Origin: Ptychodera flava
Lineage: Eukaryota > Hemichordata > Enteropneusta > Ptychoderidae
NCBI RefSeq assembly: GCF_041260155.1
Contig: NC_091931.1
Coordinates: forward strand, 22,709,654 to 22,773,653
Direction of reading: 5' to 3'
Length of the DNA stretch: 64,000 nucleotides
Shown here one piece after another: positions 1 through 13,117 of the stretch; position 1 is the stretch's first letter, and each line of letters begins with the position of its first letter. The translations under genes were made by a program, and so were the position numbers. The notes below the pieces were generated by a model, which saw only the letters and a list, made by a program, of their open reading frames with translations, had not been told where the DNA came from and ran no database searches.

Positions 1-867
1 AAAATCGAAACACAGATGCCGAAACGTCTTGGGTTGCAGTGCCGAAGTGACTTGGGCCGGAAATTGAGAGGCCGAAACGACTTGGGCCGAAACGACTTGG
101 TGCCTGAACGACCAGTTACCATCCAGACACTTCTGCAGTGTTCAAAATTTATCGGGATTCCGACGAGCTCTACCGATGAATCATTTTTTTCACGGACTCG
201 TAGAGCAAAGTTGAAAGAAAACAGATTTGTCTGCTTCGATGCCATGCTGCATGTGCGCTTGATCAAAATTTGGGAACAGCGAGACGCGAACATAATGCAC
301 GGTTGGCACTTATATAATTTGTCGCAACATTTCTGTCAATCACTAACTTTCAGAAACTATCGTTCGCCTGAAAATTAGCAATGTAATTCATAGGCACAGC
401 TGACGTGATAACGTGTGGACTACGATGCCGATTTTTCAGACAACGCCCAGAGAATCCGAAACTTTCCACACAAAATGAGTGATTGACAGAAATGTGTTGC
501 AACTAATTTCCTCTGGTTGTCGCCTAAGCTTAGTCGTGGGGAGTGCTTTCGGTGTTATTCTTTGCGTATAGAAAACGCATAACGATGAGAAAAATGCGTA
601 GAGAGTCAATTTCAATGCGTAAATACGCACGATTTTTGCGTAAACGCGAACTCTGATATGTAGCGTTATATTTAAACTATGTTACAACATACAGGGCAAT
701 TGTCACTGTAGACTTCAAGGATGCACATTTGTGTAAGAGTTATATTTGTAGCGTGAAACAAAAGTGATCATCAATGTTGTAGCTGTTATCCCATTCAACA
801 AAACCTTAGTACAGAACCACACGAATGCAGAAGTGTTGACAGATTTCATCTTTTTGTTGCATCACAG
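1..867. other. Intron or 5' flank of IK with a short minisatellite
   Basis: No exon of the IK amino-terminal half is recognisable here, so the gene must begin left of the window and this stretch is most likely intronic. Bases about 16-115 carry four or five imperfect copies of a 15-16 base unit (gccgaaacgacttggg type). The open frame across it is a by-product of the repeat. The rest shows nothing I recognise apart from the branch and acceptor region before the exon at 868. Confidence 0.6.
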
Positions 868-3800
868 AGAAAAAGATGAAGAAGAGAGCATTCAGTTCCG
901 CACAAAGTTGGGTGAGTTAATAACTGACATACCATAGCATCCATATCAGCTTCTGAGATCCCAATATTGTGTTGACGATAAAATATACATAGCAACTGAT
1001 TGTATCTGAAATATCAATGTTTATAATCCCAACACACTCTAGACCAGTCCTGTGCTTTCAGTAGCATGGATCTCTACTCTAGTGAGGGAAGGAAAGTTTC
1101 ACCACCAAAGAGGGGAACTAAACTTGCTGGCTATCTCTCTGTTTCTTCGTGTATTCAGTATTGATGTACTAAGTAGCCACCTCTTTAGAAGTTTAACCCT
1201 TTGAACCAGGCTCGGAAAAAAATATCTGTATGATGTCATAGGTCACCAGGGGGTCAGGGTGCAAAGGGTTAATCCAGAGAGAAAACTAAGGAGATGAAAT
1301 TGAGTTATTCTGTGAGTAAAACTACATTATCAAGTAAGTGTTATTGATTATCAAGTAAGTGTTACCAAACTCTGTTGTTGTTTAAGGAATGCTGAGATCT
1401 CAAAATATATCAAATTTTAAGAGTCGTCTGGTGTGAAATCATATCATCACATTTCAACTATATGTGCACACAGGGAGAAGCATATACAGGACCATGTTCA
1501 GAAGCAAACAGCATGAACGCAACGAGTTGTTCCTGCCTGGACGTATGGCCTATGTTGTGGATCTGGAAGACGAGTACATTGAGAGCGACATACCTACAAC
1601 TCTGATCAGGAGTAAAGCTGATTTGCCAAATCTGGAGGTAATGTTAGTGCAAGTATTTGATCTTGCCTAGAGGTGCAGATATGCACCAGCAAGGCATGAG
1701 AGTTGGACGTGACAAGCTTTACGCAGCACGGTTTTGGAACAGGAAGGTCGTAAATCTGCCCAATCAGGATACTGCTTACTTCATATATTTGTACATACAA
1801 CATACATTTTTCTTTTATCCAAGTGTTGTATCTATTCTTCACATGACAACATTTACAGGATGCCAAATTGCCAATACATTATTTATGCATTGCAGGTGCT
1901 GTATCCTAAATAGTGATTTAAAATTTGAATATTTGCATGTGTTCCCCTATATTGTAGCCAAATTTGTTTTACCCTGTCAGTACCTGGCTTTGGCAAAGAA
2001 GTATTTACACTTTTTTGTTTATGTCGTTGTTTTGTTTGTTTGTTTGTTTGTTTTTTTTTTACGGGGGGGGGGGGGGGGGGGGGGGGGGGTTTGAGAGGGG
2101 TAAACTTTAATTCATATGGTAAAGTATTAGTGTTGACAGGTGTTAATTTTGCTGTTCCCTACTATGAATGTTTTGATATCCCAATTTGCAAAGGGGAGCC
2201 AAGTAACAGAACTCACAAATTCCTGTAAAGTTTACTGGTTTACCGTCATTAAGAAAAACACTTCAGTTGCATGCAACAATGTATGTGTTTTTTTATGAGT
2301 ATTGAAATAATGACCTTTCCCCTTCCAGACCCACACAACACTGACAACCAACGACATTGTCATCAACAAACTCACCCAGATTCTGTCGTATCTGAGACAA
2401 GGAGCCAGGACCAGTAAGAAACTGAAGAAGAAAGACAGAGGTGAGTCCCTCAGTCAGTTCTATAACTTCTTGCCTCTTTGTTAAAAGTGAAGTGAGATCA
2501 TAACTTGGATCAACTTTCCACATTCATACATGTATACAGATTGCCATGATTGTTATGTAGTCTTTAGTTATGTGTTAGCTATCTAACCTGGTTTTACCCC
2601 AGCAGTGATTCTCACCCTACCATGTCTTTGTCACCTGATGTGATTTACAGCAAACCCCAGCATGAACTTCTGCACTCAATTTTACCTCTAACAATTGCCA
2701 AGTACAGAAACATCCCTCAGAAAGTGATGCACAGTGAGCGTATTATTGCCACATAAAGCAACAATAATAGTTTGTTGGCAGTTGTTCAATTATATTACCA
2801 ACTGAAACACTAGTTTGCTCTCTTCCATGGTGCTCAGCATCTATCCAGTCACTTTGAGCCCCATTTTAATCATGTAGAGGAAGGATACCTTATTGGGTCT
2901 CTGAAATTTACAAATACCGTACTTCATATCATGTATACTGTATAGCAGACTTTGAAATCTGTGCCACACTGGCTCAACTTCACTGGTAGTGTTTCCAATC
3001 ATGTATGCACAAGACACCTCAGCCGGACACACTTTCCTCTTGTAGCACCAATAGTGCTGTAATGTGTGTGTCGTCTTTCTGTGGTTTCCATTTGTAGGTA
3101 AAGAAAAAGACGACAAGAAGGAGAAGCTACAAGGCCATGACGACAGGTAAGAAAGCTAGCAATATGGCCATGGGGAGAACTGGCATCTTGTGAAAGACGC
3201 CATTTACCTGTCTTACTGGATGGTTTGTTTGCATCACTGCTTCTGAAATATGTACCATATCTCAACACTGCAATCTGAGTCCCTCAAAGATCTGGCAGAA
3301 AAAAACATTTGTATATTTTCCATACCAAGCCATTTTCATTCATTTTCTTCGTGCATCCAATAAAATGTCCTCCAAGCGATATTGTATCCTCAAGACAGTC
3401 ATAAAATCTCTGTGCTCTGTGATGTCTTTTGCAGCATATTTGGTGACATTGGCGACTACGTACCGACAGTGAAACCATCCAGGGAGAGAGACAGTGACAG
3501 AGACCGGAAGAAGATTAAGAACTACTTTGAAAAACCCAAAGATGAAGAGGTGAGGTTCTGAAAAATGATTGTTGGCAATACTGAAATGTGCCAACCCACA
3601 ATAGATAACCAATACAATTGCAGTGACTTAAAAATGCCTGTCTGTGTGGCGGTTCCAATGCGTGGTTTGTTTCCTTTCTGTAAAAGTAGTTCACTGCGAA
3701 ATCTGTGATTATATTTGAAAGTTTCTGTTCAGTATGAGGTAGCTGGCAACTCCTATAGTTGTGATGATCAAGTCAGCCACGCCGTATATCATTGTTTGCT

Positions 3801-6800
3801 GCTGTTTCCTGGATTTGTAGAGTGTGCAAGGGACTTTTTTAACGTCATACATGTACAGTGAAAAGAGTCATGTTGTATTCCAAGTGAGCGTGAATCCTTT
3901 CACAAAACATATTTACATATTGTGCTCTACGATTCATCCAAATGATTTTACGGTCATTACCTTTGCCAAGAATAGCATTCTTACACTGTATCAAGTTTTC
4001 ATTTGATTGAGGATTCATTTGTACACTACTGTTCATCTACACAGCATGAAGACACTCACAGCAGACCAAAGTCCAGCAAAGATTACGCCAGGGACATCCA
4101 TGATAGATTTGGAAGGGTAAGTGAGTCCAGTATGTGGCGTTGCTAGGACTTCAATTGATCATAGATGTCAGGGACACTTTGCCATAGTGCAGACTGATTT
4201 GAAATGGTAGCCCATTGATGCAGTGTAGCTCTACAGTATGTGATTGGGTTCTATCATACAGCAGTGATTCTTAAGGTAGCATGTGTGTCGGGGACGGATA
4301 TTCTGACTCTCAAACTTTTACAATACTTCTTTGGTCTACCACTTGGCTCGTTTTGAAGCTAATGGAGTAACAAAGTTTTCACAGACTTGGTGAAAATCAA
4401 ACACTTCATTTTTCACAGTAGACTAAACTTAGGGATTGCAGCCTTTGGAATTTCAAATTTGGGTGAATTTTGAGTAATATAATCCTCTATTACCAAATTT
4501 TGAACGATGACCTGTAATTTTTATTCTTGGTTTCAAAAGGGAATGGTTTAAAGTGTCCTTACAGAAAATTTGAGTAAAAGTGTAACGCGTTAACTTTTAG
4601 ATACTGACCACCTTAACACATAGCATAACCGCAAAGATGGGAACTTAAAACCGTTACCCGCAATAGAGACTTATTCTTGATGTCTCATTCATTTTACAGC
4701 AAGGCAAAGAAGCAGAAACCGGGAGTTCTTCTGGATGGGGTTCATCAGACACAAGATATCCTTTCTGTGTGAATACATGTATGGCTTTACATGTACAGTC
4801 TGTTCCAGTAGTCTGATCATGATGTTCATATATGTGTAGCATCAAACTGCAAGTGTCATTGTAGTACATGAATCTGAGAAGATTTTTAGCTCCGCTGTCA
4901 GCGACGCGGAGCTTATCAAATAGGTTGATTTTCCGTCGTCGTCCGTCGTCCGTCGTCGTCGTCGTCGTCGTCCGTCAACAATTGCCTTCTCCTCTGAAAC
5001 TGCAAGTTCAATTGCTTTGAAATTTTATATGCAGTTCACTTGGGGTGACCACACTTAAGTTTGTTCAAATCGTGGTGAAATTTGCATATTTGTATTTTTG
5101 GGGCAATTTTTGGTAGTTTTGGTAAAAAAATCTTCTTCTCTGAAACCGCTTGTCCGATTGCTTTGAAATTTGATATGCAGTTTACTTAGGGTGACTTCAG
5201 TCAGATTTGTTCAAATTGTGGTGAAATTTGCATATTCAGGGTTCTCAAAAATTTTTGAAGTAGGCGGAAAATTCAGAAAAGTAGGCGGTTAGCTTCTGTG
5301 TGCAACCAGAATCCCTGGGGGGGCGGGGGGGTGGGGGGGTGTGGGGGGGGTGGGGGGGGGTGGAGACAGTTCTGAGCAATTTCATGCATTCTTATACAGT
5401 GTATAAAAGGCTATTCCAACATACACACAGGGGAGGGTTTCCTGTGTGCAAGAAATTTTTAAAATTTGAAGGCATTTTGGAGTAATTTCATGCATTATTG
5501 TACTGTATGGAAAGACCATTTCAGCATGAGAGTGTTGAGGATTATTTTTACATTTGAAGACATTTCTGAGCAATTTCATGCATTCTTATATACAAGTGTA
5601 TAAAAGGCTATTTCAACATACACAAAGGGGGAGAGGGTTTCAGGGACGGGGTCCCCGTCCCTGTGTGTGGGCAAGAAATTTTTAAATTTTGAAGACATTT
5701 TTGAGTAATTTTATGCATTCTTGTACAGTATTAAAGACCATTTCAGCATACAGAATAATCATTATCATTGCCAATTACAACATGTTTTCAAGGGATAGAG
5801 TTTTAAAAAGTCAGAAAAATTAATTTGATATCACTCGGGCCTGTCAACTGCATTCAGTTGACATGGATAATAGCAAAATTTCACCAGACTGTTGTGTAGA
5901 ATTATGTTTAGCTCATGACTTGAACAAACATTTTGAAATACATCATAGAATGGGGCCTAGGGTTTTCACAACCCAGATAACGATCCGCTAGAATCCTGAC
6001 CAGCCGGCTGTACAAAGTGTTTTACTGATTTACATAAATAAACTTGATTGAAGATACAGTAAAATCAAAGAGTTTATTCAATTCAATGAATTATAGGAAA
6101 ACATTTTCAGTGATTTTAATTCACTGTACTAATTTCACAATAAAACGAATCCGCGAGCTGATTATTGATTTTTTGCTGATGTTGAATATAATTGAAAAAA
6201 GAGCTAAATTTCAATGTTCATGTTTGATAAAACCTCAAACTAACGACACTGAACGCCAGCCTGATGATATTGGTATGTGTACAAAGCACGGGTAGTCAAT
6301 TGTAACACAGTACACACAACGCGATATCGGTCGACCTGAAATTTGACACTGTGATCGACGTAGCGTTTCAAAAGTACGAAAAGTGAGACCAAGTAATATT
6401 TTGTTTATTTAGATTTGATCTAAACCTCCCAAAACCAACAGACAAAGTCAGAAAATCAAAGTTTTCGAGCGTCGACTTTCTCTTCCGCGATGCACACAAC
6501 CACGGCCCCTCAACAAAACGCGATGTCGATCGACTTGAGTTGACATCGTGATCGACCATGGATAGATTGACGTGGCGTTTCGAAAGTATGAAAAATGAGA
6601 CTCAGTAACTTGTGGTCGCTTTAGATTTGATCAAAAACCTACCAAACCCATCAGACTAGGCCCTACTCTTACGCAGAAAACCAAAGCTCTCGAGCGTCGA
6701 CTTTCTCTTCCGCGTTTGAGCGAAACAACGTCGGCTTCATTCGGAAATGGTGGCTATTCGCGGGCATAACGTAATTGTATGTTAGTCCAATTTTCGGCTA

Positions 6801-9800
6801 TACCCGATGTGAACGTCGGAATAATTCGGGCTGTGATCGGGCGAGCGAGGTTGACCTCGAGAGCGAAACCCAGTCACGGTGTACAGTACAACACGTTCGC
6901 TGATCGCGGTACTACAGTGATAGCAACAAGTTCACCGCGTAAATTGCTAGACTACATATAGCCACATCGGCACTTCTGAAATATTATCTGCGGCTTGCAA
7001 GACCACCAAAAAAATCTAATTATTGTTATCAAAACCAGAATTTCCGGGCCAGAGAGCGAAACAGTGCTGAAAAGTAGCCGGCCAAAATACGAAAGTAGCC
7101 GGTCAATTTGGCCGGCATCCGGCTAAAAATGAACATGCTGCATATTTGTATTTTTAAGGCATTTTTGTCATTTTTGGTAAAAAAATCTTTAAAAATCTTC
7201 TTCTTCAAAACTACCAGTCAGATAGCTTTGATATTTGGTACATATGTCCCTAGGGATGATCTATTTCAGATTTGTTCAAATTGTGCAGAAATATGCAAAT
7301 TTGCATTTTTAAGGCAATTTTTGCCATTTTTGGTCAAAAAATGTATTTTTCAAAAAGTACTGGTCTAATAGTTTTGAAATTTGGTATACACATTTCTATA
7401 GATGAACTGAGTAATATATATTGAATTTCTGATGAAATCTGAAATTTTGTATTTTTGGGGCAATTTTTGCCATTTTTGATCAAAAAATGTGTATTTCCAA
7501 AACTACTCATCTGATAGCTTTGCAATTCGGTATACAGGTTTTTACAGATCACCTTAATGATATTTGTTGAAATCATGATGAAATCTGCAATTTTGTAATT
7601 TTGGGGCAATTTTTGCCATTTTTGGTCAAAAAATGTGTTTCTCAAAAATTACTGGTCTGATAGCTTTGAAATTTGGTATACAGGTTTCTACAGATGAGTT
7701 CAGTAATATATAATGAATTTCTGATGAAATCTGTAATGTTGTATTTTGGGGGCAATTTTTGCCATTTTTTGGTCAAAACGTGTATTTCCAAAACTACTCA
7801 TCCGATAGCTTTGAAATTTGGTATACAGGTTTCTATAGATGATCCGAAATGATATTTATTAAAAAATAATGATGAAATCTGCAATTTTGAATTTTTGGGG
7901 CAATTTTTCCCATTTTTGGTCAAAAAATGTGTTTCTCAAAAAAAGTACTGGTCTAACAGCTTTGAAATTTGGTATACAGGTTTCTATAGATGAAGTTATG
8001 AACTAAATTTGATCTCTTGAAATTATGATGAAATCTGCAATTTCATTTTTTGGGGCAATTGTTGCCATTTTTGGTCAGAAAATTTTATTCTCAAAAAACT
8101 ACTCATTAGATAGCTTTGGTTGACATGTTCTTAGGGATGATCCGATGTGATATATTCAAAGTATAATGAAATCTTCAATTGTGTATTTTTGCAGCTTATT
8201 TTAGCCACTTTTTTCTGGCCTCTGCATTGAGCTATCAAAGATTCCCACCTTCCTCATCAACATGTGTAAAAAATAGTTGATTCTCTACATAAACACAGCG
8301 GAGCTATATCGGCCGCTAGGTCGCTTGTAACGCTTGAAGGAAAGTTTGAGATGACTGACAATTAAATGTTTCATTTCAATCCCCATAGCATGTACTTGTA
8401 TTTCGGTGACACAGTTTGCTGTCTTCATAAAGAATTACAACATAGCTGAGAGCTGACATCAAAAGCCCATGAGATGCACCTCTTTGTAATATGGACAATA
8501 ACATGTCTTCCAATTTTTACAGCTATTCTTTGAATGCTACTCAGTAAATGAAACGGCTGTTTGCCCCATCACAACATCACATTATTTTGACAAGAGTAGG
8601 CAGGTGAATTAATAGTTTTTAATTCACTTTTTTATTTTGAAATTCCCGCTGTCTTCAAAAACAGCAATTATAAAGTAAATGGATAAAACAACATGAAGTG
8701 CCATTTTTCTGATGGACTGCAACATATTATTTTCTGTTAGGATTCCTGTGCATATACAGTATATACATCACTTTTCACATTTGTCTGTCCAGTTTGCATG
8801 GATGTGGCCGTATTTTAGTTCGGCATCCATAAATTATTGATCTTGTTCAAACTTGCACGGGCATTTTCAGTCTCTGGTTGTTAATACCGATGTACACCTT
8901 TTACAGTGAGTACATTTCTTTGAACTACTCTCATTTATTGTTTATAGTGTAAAATGATCAAAATAATGTAAGAAAACTGCAGCCAAAGGGCCTTGTAAGT
9001 GCTAGTGATATTCCTTAACACTTCTCACGATGGAATCTGAAAGTAAATCACATTCCAGGGACTACAACAGAGAGGACAGACAGAAAGGGTAAGTGTGATA
9101 CAAAATTCACTATTAACGATAAGTTTCCTGACACTGAACAATAAAGACATACCTTTCCAGACCTCTTGATCATCCATCACTTGATCGGAAATTGATAGGT
9201 TTACACATTTTCAAATCTCTGAATTCACACCACACTCTCACAGTATGCGGAATATTGCTCTGCCAGGAGAGGGATGTGAAATTATTTCCAAAAATATCGA
9301 GAGTGTGACCTTGCTCCAACTTCTGTATAACTATATCCACTGACTTTGTCTGGAGCAACTACCAGTGTCACCGGTTTCATTATCCTTTCTGTTTTGGTAT
9401 TGATAGACATGGGTCACACTTCAAGTTCAAACGGGACGAAGGCAAGGGCAAGTCTGGCCGAGGCAAGTCGGTGAAGGACATGAACTATGTGCCAGACAGT
9501 TACGCAGAATGCTACCCAGGGTAAGTGAGCTATCAATGAATGTCAAAGTCGCAACCTAGAATATGTGCTTTTGACATGGTCATTAAGATTTACAAAAACA
9601 GATATATTTAATATGTATTTGAATAAATATGCATGTTACATGTTCATGCTCTTGTGCATTTGCATACAGGTATTGCATACTTTTATTAAAGAGAAAGGAG
9701 CCAGCAATCATTTTCCAATGATTAATTTCATTTGAAAAACTGTGCATCACTTTCTGTACATGATATCACAATGTCAAAAATTTTACAATTTCAAAATCAA

Positions 9801-12654
9801 ATGTGTATTGTTTTGTTTATTCTTGGTATACAGAGCCATAGAAACAGAGGATGCTACCTATGATAGTGACGATGAGCCAGACTACAGCAAAATGGATTTG
9901 GTGAGTTTAAAATAACACAAATCTTCCACTGAATGCTCATAAATCTCTATCTGAAATTACCTAATGATGATACAGAAACAAGAGTAATTTTAAAGGGGGA
10001 TTATAGCGCTCTGTGTTAGAGTGGAACTTTCTTTTCCTATTGTGTTTCTAGCCTACTGGTTTTAGCAAATTCATAGAGACAGAAAAACCAAGTTTACAGC
10101 CTTGACTGGCAGGAAAGTGCCTGATCGCCCCTGCTTACACTGGGCAAATATACTATTCCATCTTGAAATTTTAAGTTTTAAGAAAAGATTGATAAGCTGC
10201 AGATATCAAAAATTTATTGAGGGCTATTATGCTGTTCTCCTATGATCATTTATTTGAAAGTCACCCTTTCACCAGGATGGTTTTCAATGGTGTAGCTGGA
10301 CCTTCCCACAGGGAAATGGGGGTGGCAGGGTGAAATTCACAGTGATATTGCATGCATCATGTTATACATGTATACATGACAAGAATTTCAAGTTTTCATG
10401 TGTATCTTTCTCTCAAACAACCAAGAAATAGATCATAACACATTTACACCCACAATCTCAGAGAAATAAAAAACTAAATGTATTCACACAAAATTTATAA
10501 AAATTGTGAAAATCTTCTTGCAGGGTAACAAAAAAGGTCCAGTAGGAAGATGGGATTTCGATACACAGGAAGAATACAGTCATTACATGAACAACAAAGA
10601 AGCCCTTCCAAAGTAAGTGGCCCTTCCACCAGGATGGATCAATCCAGCTCCATTGTTTTCTGTGGTACAGCCGGACCTTCCCACAGTGTAATGGGAGGGG
10701 ACAGGGTGGTCTCCACAGTGATACTACATACAGTGTCATGTTGAGGTTTCAGACACTTTGACTTTAGAGGCGCCATTCACTGAACCTTTTGTTGTCTTTT
10801 CCATAATGTTTGCCCTGCTGTCAAATGCTATTTGTTGTTCTCCAAATGTCACGTTGAAATGTCCAGTGTTCATTTTGCCTACACAGTCAGTTTACATGTA
10901 CATGTCAGGATCAATGTTATTGTTCAAAATGAATTCTAGTCTGGACTAGAGTTTATTTTTCAACAGTATACATGTTTTAGAACAAAACAGAAGAAAATGT
11001 TCAACAATAACAATAAATAACAAAACCTTCAGCCATGATTACTCCTACGGAGTAAAATCTTTCTGACTTGCACGATTTTGATCTCCTTTCTTTAACAAGA
11101 TTCATTTGCTTTTTAAGGTAGAATGTGCTTCAATATTGAAAGACCTCAAGTTTTGCCCAAACTTTCCTTAACACAACTAAACCATTCCCTTCCCTTTTGA
11201 AATTGAGAATAAAAATCTGGGTCACTGTCTGAAATTTACTTCTAGAGAAACAAATTACCCAATAGATACCAACGTTTTTAATTAAAAATGGCTGCCATCC
11301 TTGTGTGAAGTCCATGGGGGAAAACCAATTTTTGATTTTCACAAAAATATGCTGGTGACAACTTTATGTACTTCATCGGCTTAAAAATGAGCCACCCCTT
11401 ACCCACAAGTGATCAAGCAAGTCTTGTAAAGTTTTTAGAATCTGAATATCTGTCAACCTTAATGCAAAAAAATATTGATTTGCTGGTATCTTGCTTTCAG
11501 AGCTGCATTCCAGTTTGGTGTCAAAATGTCCGAGGGCCGTAAAACTAGAAGAGCTGGAGGCGAGAAGAATGAAAAAGCTGAATTGGACAGGGAGTGGCAA
11601 AAAATTAGCAAGGTACAAACACTCAAAGTTATTGTTGGTCAGAGCTTTTCATGTGGTGCCTGGATAGATCTGTATAGCATTACCATGTTTGTTTGGATTT
11701 TTTTCATTTAAAGTCTGAGTGTCTCCTACTACTGATGTAATGTTTATGCAACAAAATTGGATTTAAAAAAACCCTGAAGACTTTCACACAGCTTTTTCAA
11801 GTGAGTTATTATTGAATGCTTACTTTCAGTTTTATCAAAATATCAAAGATTTCTTGTCCAAGCTGATGACCAAGTTCAGTGTTGCAAGTTTCAAAATTTT
11901 TTTTCAATATTTTTTTTAACAGATCATTGCAAAAAGAAAGTCAGATGATCCAGGAAGGTAATCCATCTCATTTGTCATTCTTGTGACTCATTTCATGTGA
12001 TGAAATAAAAAACTGAAAGAGCAAGAAAGAGATAAAATACATGCGAGACACTGATGCATCTAACCCGTTGAGCGCCAAAGTCAATTTTTGTAGCCTTTAT
12101 AGAATATACCCAAATTAATTATTTTTCAAATTTCTGTCAAATTTTTGATAAAGAACTGCAGCAAATGAAATGTGATGTCCATTTGGTCAAAAATTAGCAA
12201 AACAATTACAAAAAAGTTCCTAAAAATTGGTAAAATGTTGTTCTAAAATTTTGGTGGGAAAAATTACAGCTCTTAAAGGGGTAAGTAAATAATTGTCACC
12301 AGTCAATATCAGGAGCTGCAAGGTGTGTCTGTTTGATGACCAGGTCAGACTGTTGCAATGAATAGAATGATAATGAATACATGAAGATTGCCTCTTTCCA
12401 CATCACAGAGAAACATGGCAATATTTAGATACATTGACTTTAGCCCAAAGGGTGAAAAAAACTCACAAGTTCTCTGTTCATTTGTTGTGTCATATTGAGG
12501 TGGATGGGTAGATTGTAGCCAATTTGATAGATAGATTATTGATTATTTGTTTGTTTATTGATTTAATTATTTATTTGTACAGACTCATTTACATGCGCTA
12601 TCTGTCCAACTTTTCCTCCACAGGGGTGACCATTCAAAGATACCAAGATATTAA
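868..12654 (+). CDS. IK: IK (RED) spliceosome protein, 3' fourteen exons (5' exons outside the window)
   Basis: IK/RED is a nuclear protein that works with SMU1 in the spliceosomal B complex. Exons: 868-911, 1474-1637, 2329-2440, 3098-3146, 3435-3549, 4045-4116, 4700-4755, 9029-9088, 9407-9520, 9834-9900, 10524-10612, 11501-11612, 11923-11957, 12624-12654. The phase closes over all 14 and gives 372 residues ending IPRY, like the vertebrate KRPKY end. Family signatures include ERNELFLPGRMAYVVDL, DIPTTLIRSKAD, LTQILSYLRQG, DIGDYVP, SYAECYP, GRWDFDTQEEY, MNNKEALPK and VKMSEGRKTRR. The Arg-Glu/Asp repeat that names RED is only about ten residues (RERDSDRDRKK), far shorter than in vertebrates. All introns are GT-AG except 4756-9028, which is AT-AC. 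Several introns hold repeats. The 5' exons are missing, so the start cannot be given. Confidence 0.95.
2030..2090. repeat. GTTT repeat followed by a long G homopolymer
   Basis: A run of GTTT units is followed by a T run and then about 27 consecutive Gs (about 2063-2089), inside an IK intron. A stack this long could form G-quadruplexes, and its length is prone to sequencing error. Confidence 0.9.
4271..4616 (-). mobile_element. 345-bp TIR element family M1, reverse copy
   Basis: Starts TTAAGGTAGC and ends near ACCACCTTAA. The interior matches the reverse complement of the copies at 17352 and 59441 (rotated 'tgtccccgaggcgc' end, then the 'accacttg' and 'aagct' blocks). It lies inside an IK intron. 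There is no coding capacity, so it is non-autonomous. Confidence 0.75.
4889..5270. repeat. Left part of an interrupted repeat element (CGTC-rich head plus 148-bp units)
   Basis: Begins with a small palindrome around 'agctccgctg...gcggagct', then a CGTC/CCGTCGT minisatellite (4936-4975). About two units of the same 148-bp repeat that resumes at 7115 follow. The element appears split by a younger insertion at about 5270-7115. Confidence 0.6.
5270..7115. repeat. Insertion splitting the 148-bp array, with internal direct repeats
   Basis: The left edge has 'gtaggcgg' motifs and the right edge 'gtagccgg' motifs. Inside is a G-rich stretch (5316-5360), then about four units of about 100 bp (5365-5755) sharing 'gagcaatttcatgcattctt' and 'aaaggctatttcaacatacac'. 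Next comes a duplicated block of about 200 bp (about 6316-6500 and 6519-6715) sharing 'gagcgtcgactttctcttcc'. No gene is recognised, and the insertion boundaries are approximate. Confidence 0.5.
7115..8330. repeat. 148-bp tandem array and right end of the interrupted element
   Basis: About six to seven head-to-tail units recur every 144-154 bp. Each carries 'ggcaatttttgccatttttg' followed by 'gctttgaaatttggtatacag'; cores are near 7313, 7460, 7604, 7751, 7900 and 8054. The array ends at 'cagcggagct' (about 8298), which mirrors the left end at about 4890. It lies within the U12-type intron of IK. Confidence 0.75.
11113..11462 (+). mobile_element. 345-bp TIR element family M1, forward copy in an IK intron
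   Basis: Bounded by TTAAGGTAGAATG and CAACCTTAA. The interior carries the family blocks 'gaaagac', 'gagaaacaaattaccc', 'aaaatggctgccatcc' and 'aatctgaatatctgtc'. It ends about 40 bases before the acceptor of the exon at 11501. Confidence 0.8.
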
Positions 12655-13117
12655 GAGGAGGAGGAAAACCCTGCTTTGTATGCAAAAAGTCATAGAGAAG
12701 CGGCTATTCCAAACACATCATGAAGCCATTGTCTTATTTCTATACACACATACTTTGCTCTGAAAGTGCGATTTCTTCATCCGTTGGCATGGATACTGGA
12801 AAGAGATGAACGCACTTGTTTTAACCAGGATAACAATACATCAAAATCAATGCGAAGATTGTAAATATTGCACGTAAAATTGTAGTTGAACATGTTGAAA
12901 AAACCTGCATGTGAACAGACAGCATGTCATACTTTCTCGATTTTAGTTCATTCATCGGAGAAAGTAAGTTTAATTTTTAAATATTCATAAAGCTTGGCTT
13001 GAGAGTTTACTAGTATTTCTCAAATGGCCACTGTGGGTCCACAGTAACCTATTCTGTACGCTACATTTCAGTAATGGAGATATTTTTATGATGAAATCAA
13101 TTTTCCCCTCTTCCTAA

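Larger units (their letters stand above)
4756..9028 (+). other. IK: U12-type AT-AC intron of IK
   Basis: The exon ending at 4755 is followed by ATATCCTTT (4756-4764), an exact match to the minor-spliceosome AT-AC donor consensus. No GT donor there keeps the protein in frame. At the other end TTCCTTAAC (9011-9019) matches the U12 branch-site consensus exactly. The intron closes with CAC, AC at 9027-9028, about ten bases past the branch adenosine. Joining 4755 to 9029 keeps the reading frame. The 4.3 kb intron is long mainly because of nested repeats at about 4889-8330 and a TIR element at 4271-4616. Confidence 0.9.

Noticed and set aside
16..378. 120-residue frame at the left edge as the IK amino end
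   Set aside because: Shows none of the IK amino-terminal motifs, starts in a minisatellite and has no donor site that joins to 868.
4764..4772. GT donor near 4766 instead of the AT-AC donor
   Set aside because: Would add TAT CCT TTC residues and leave the next exon out of phase, while the U12 donor, branch site and frame all agree.
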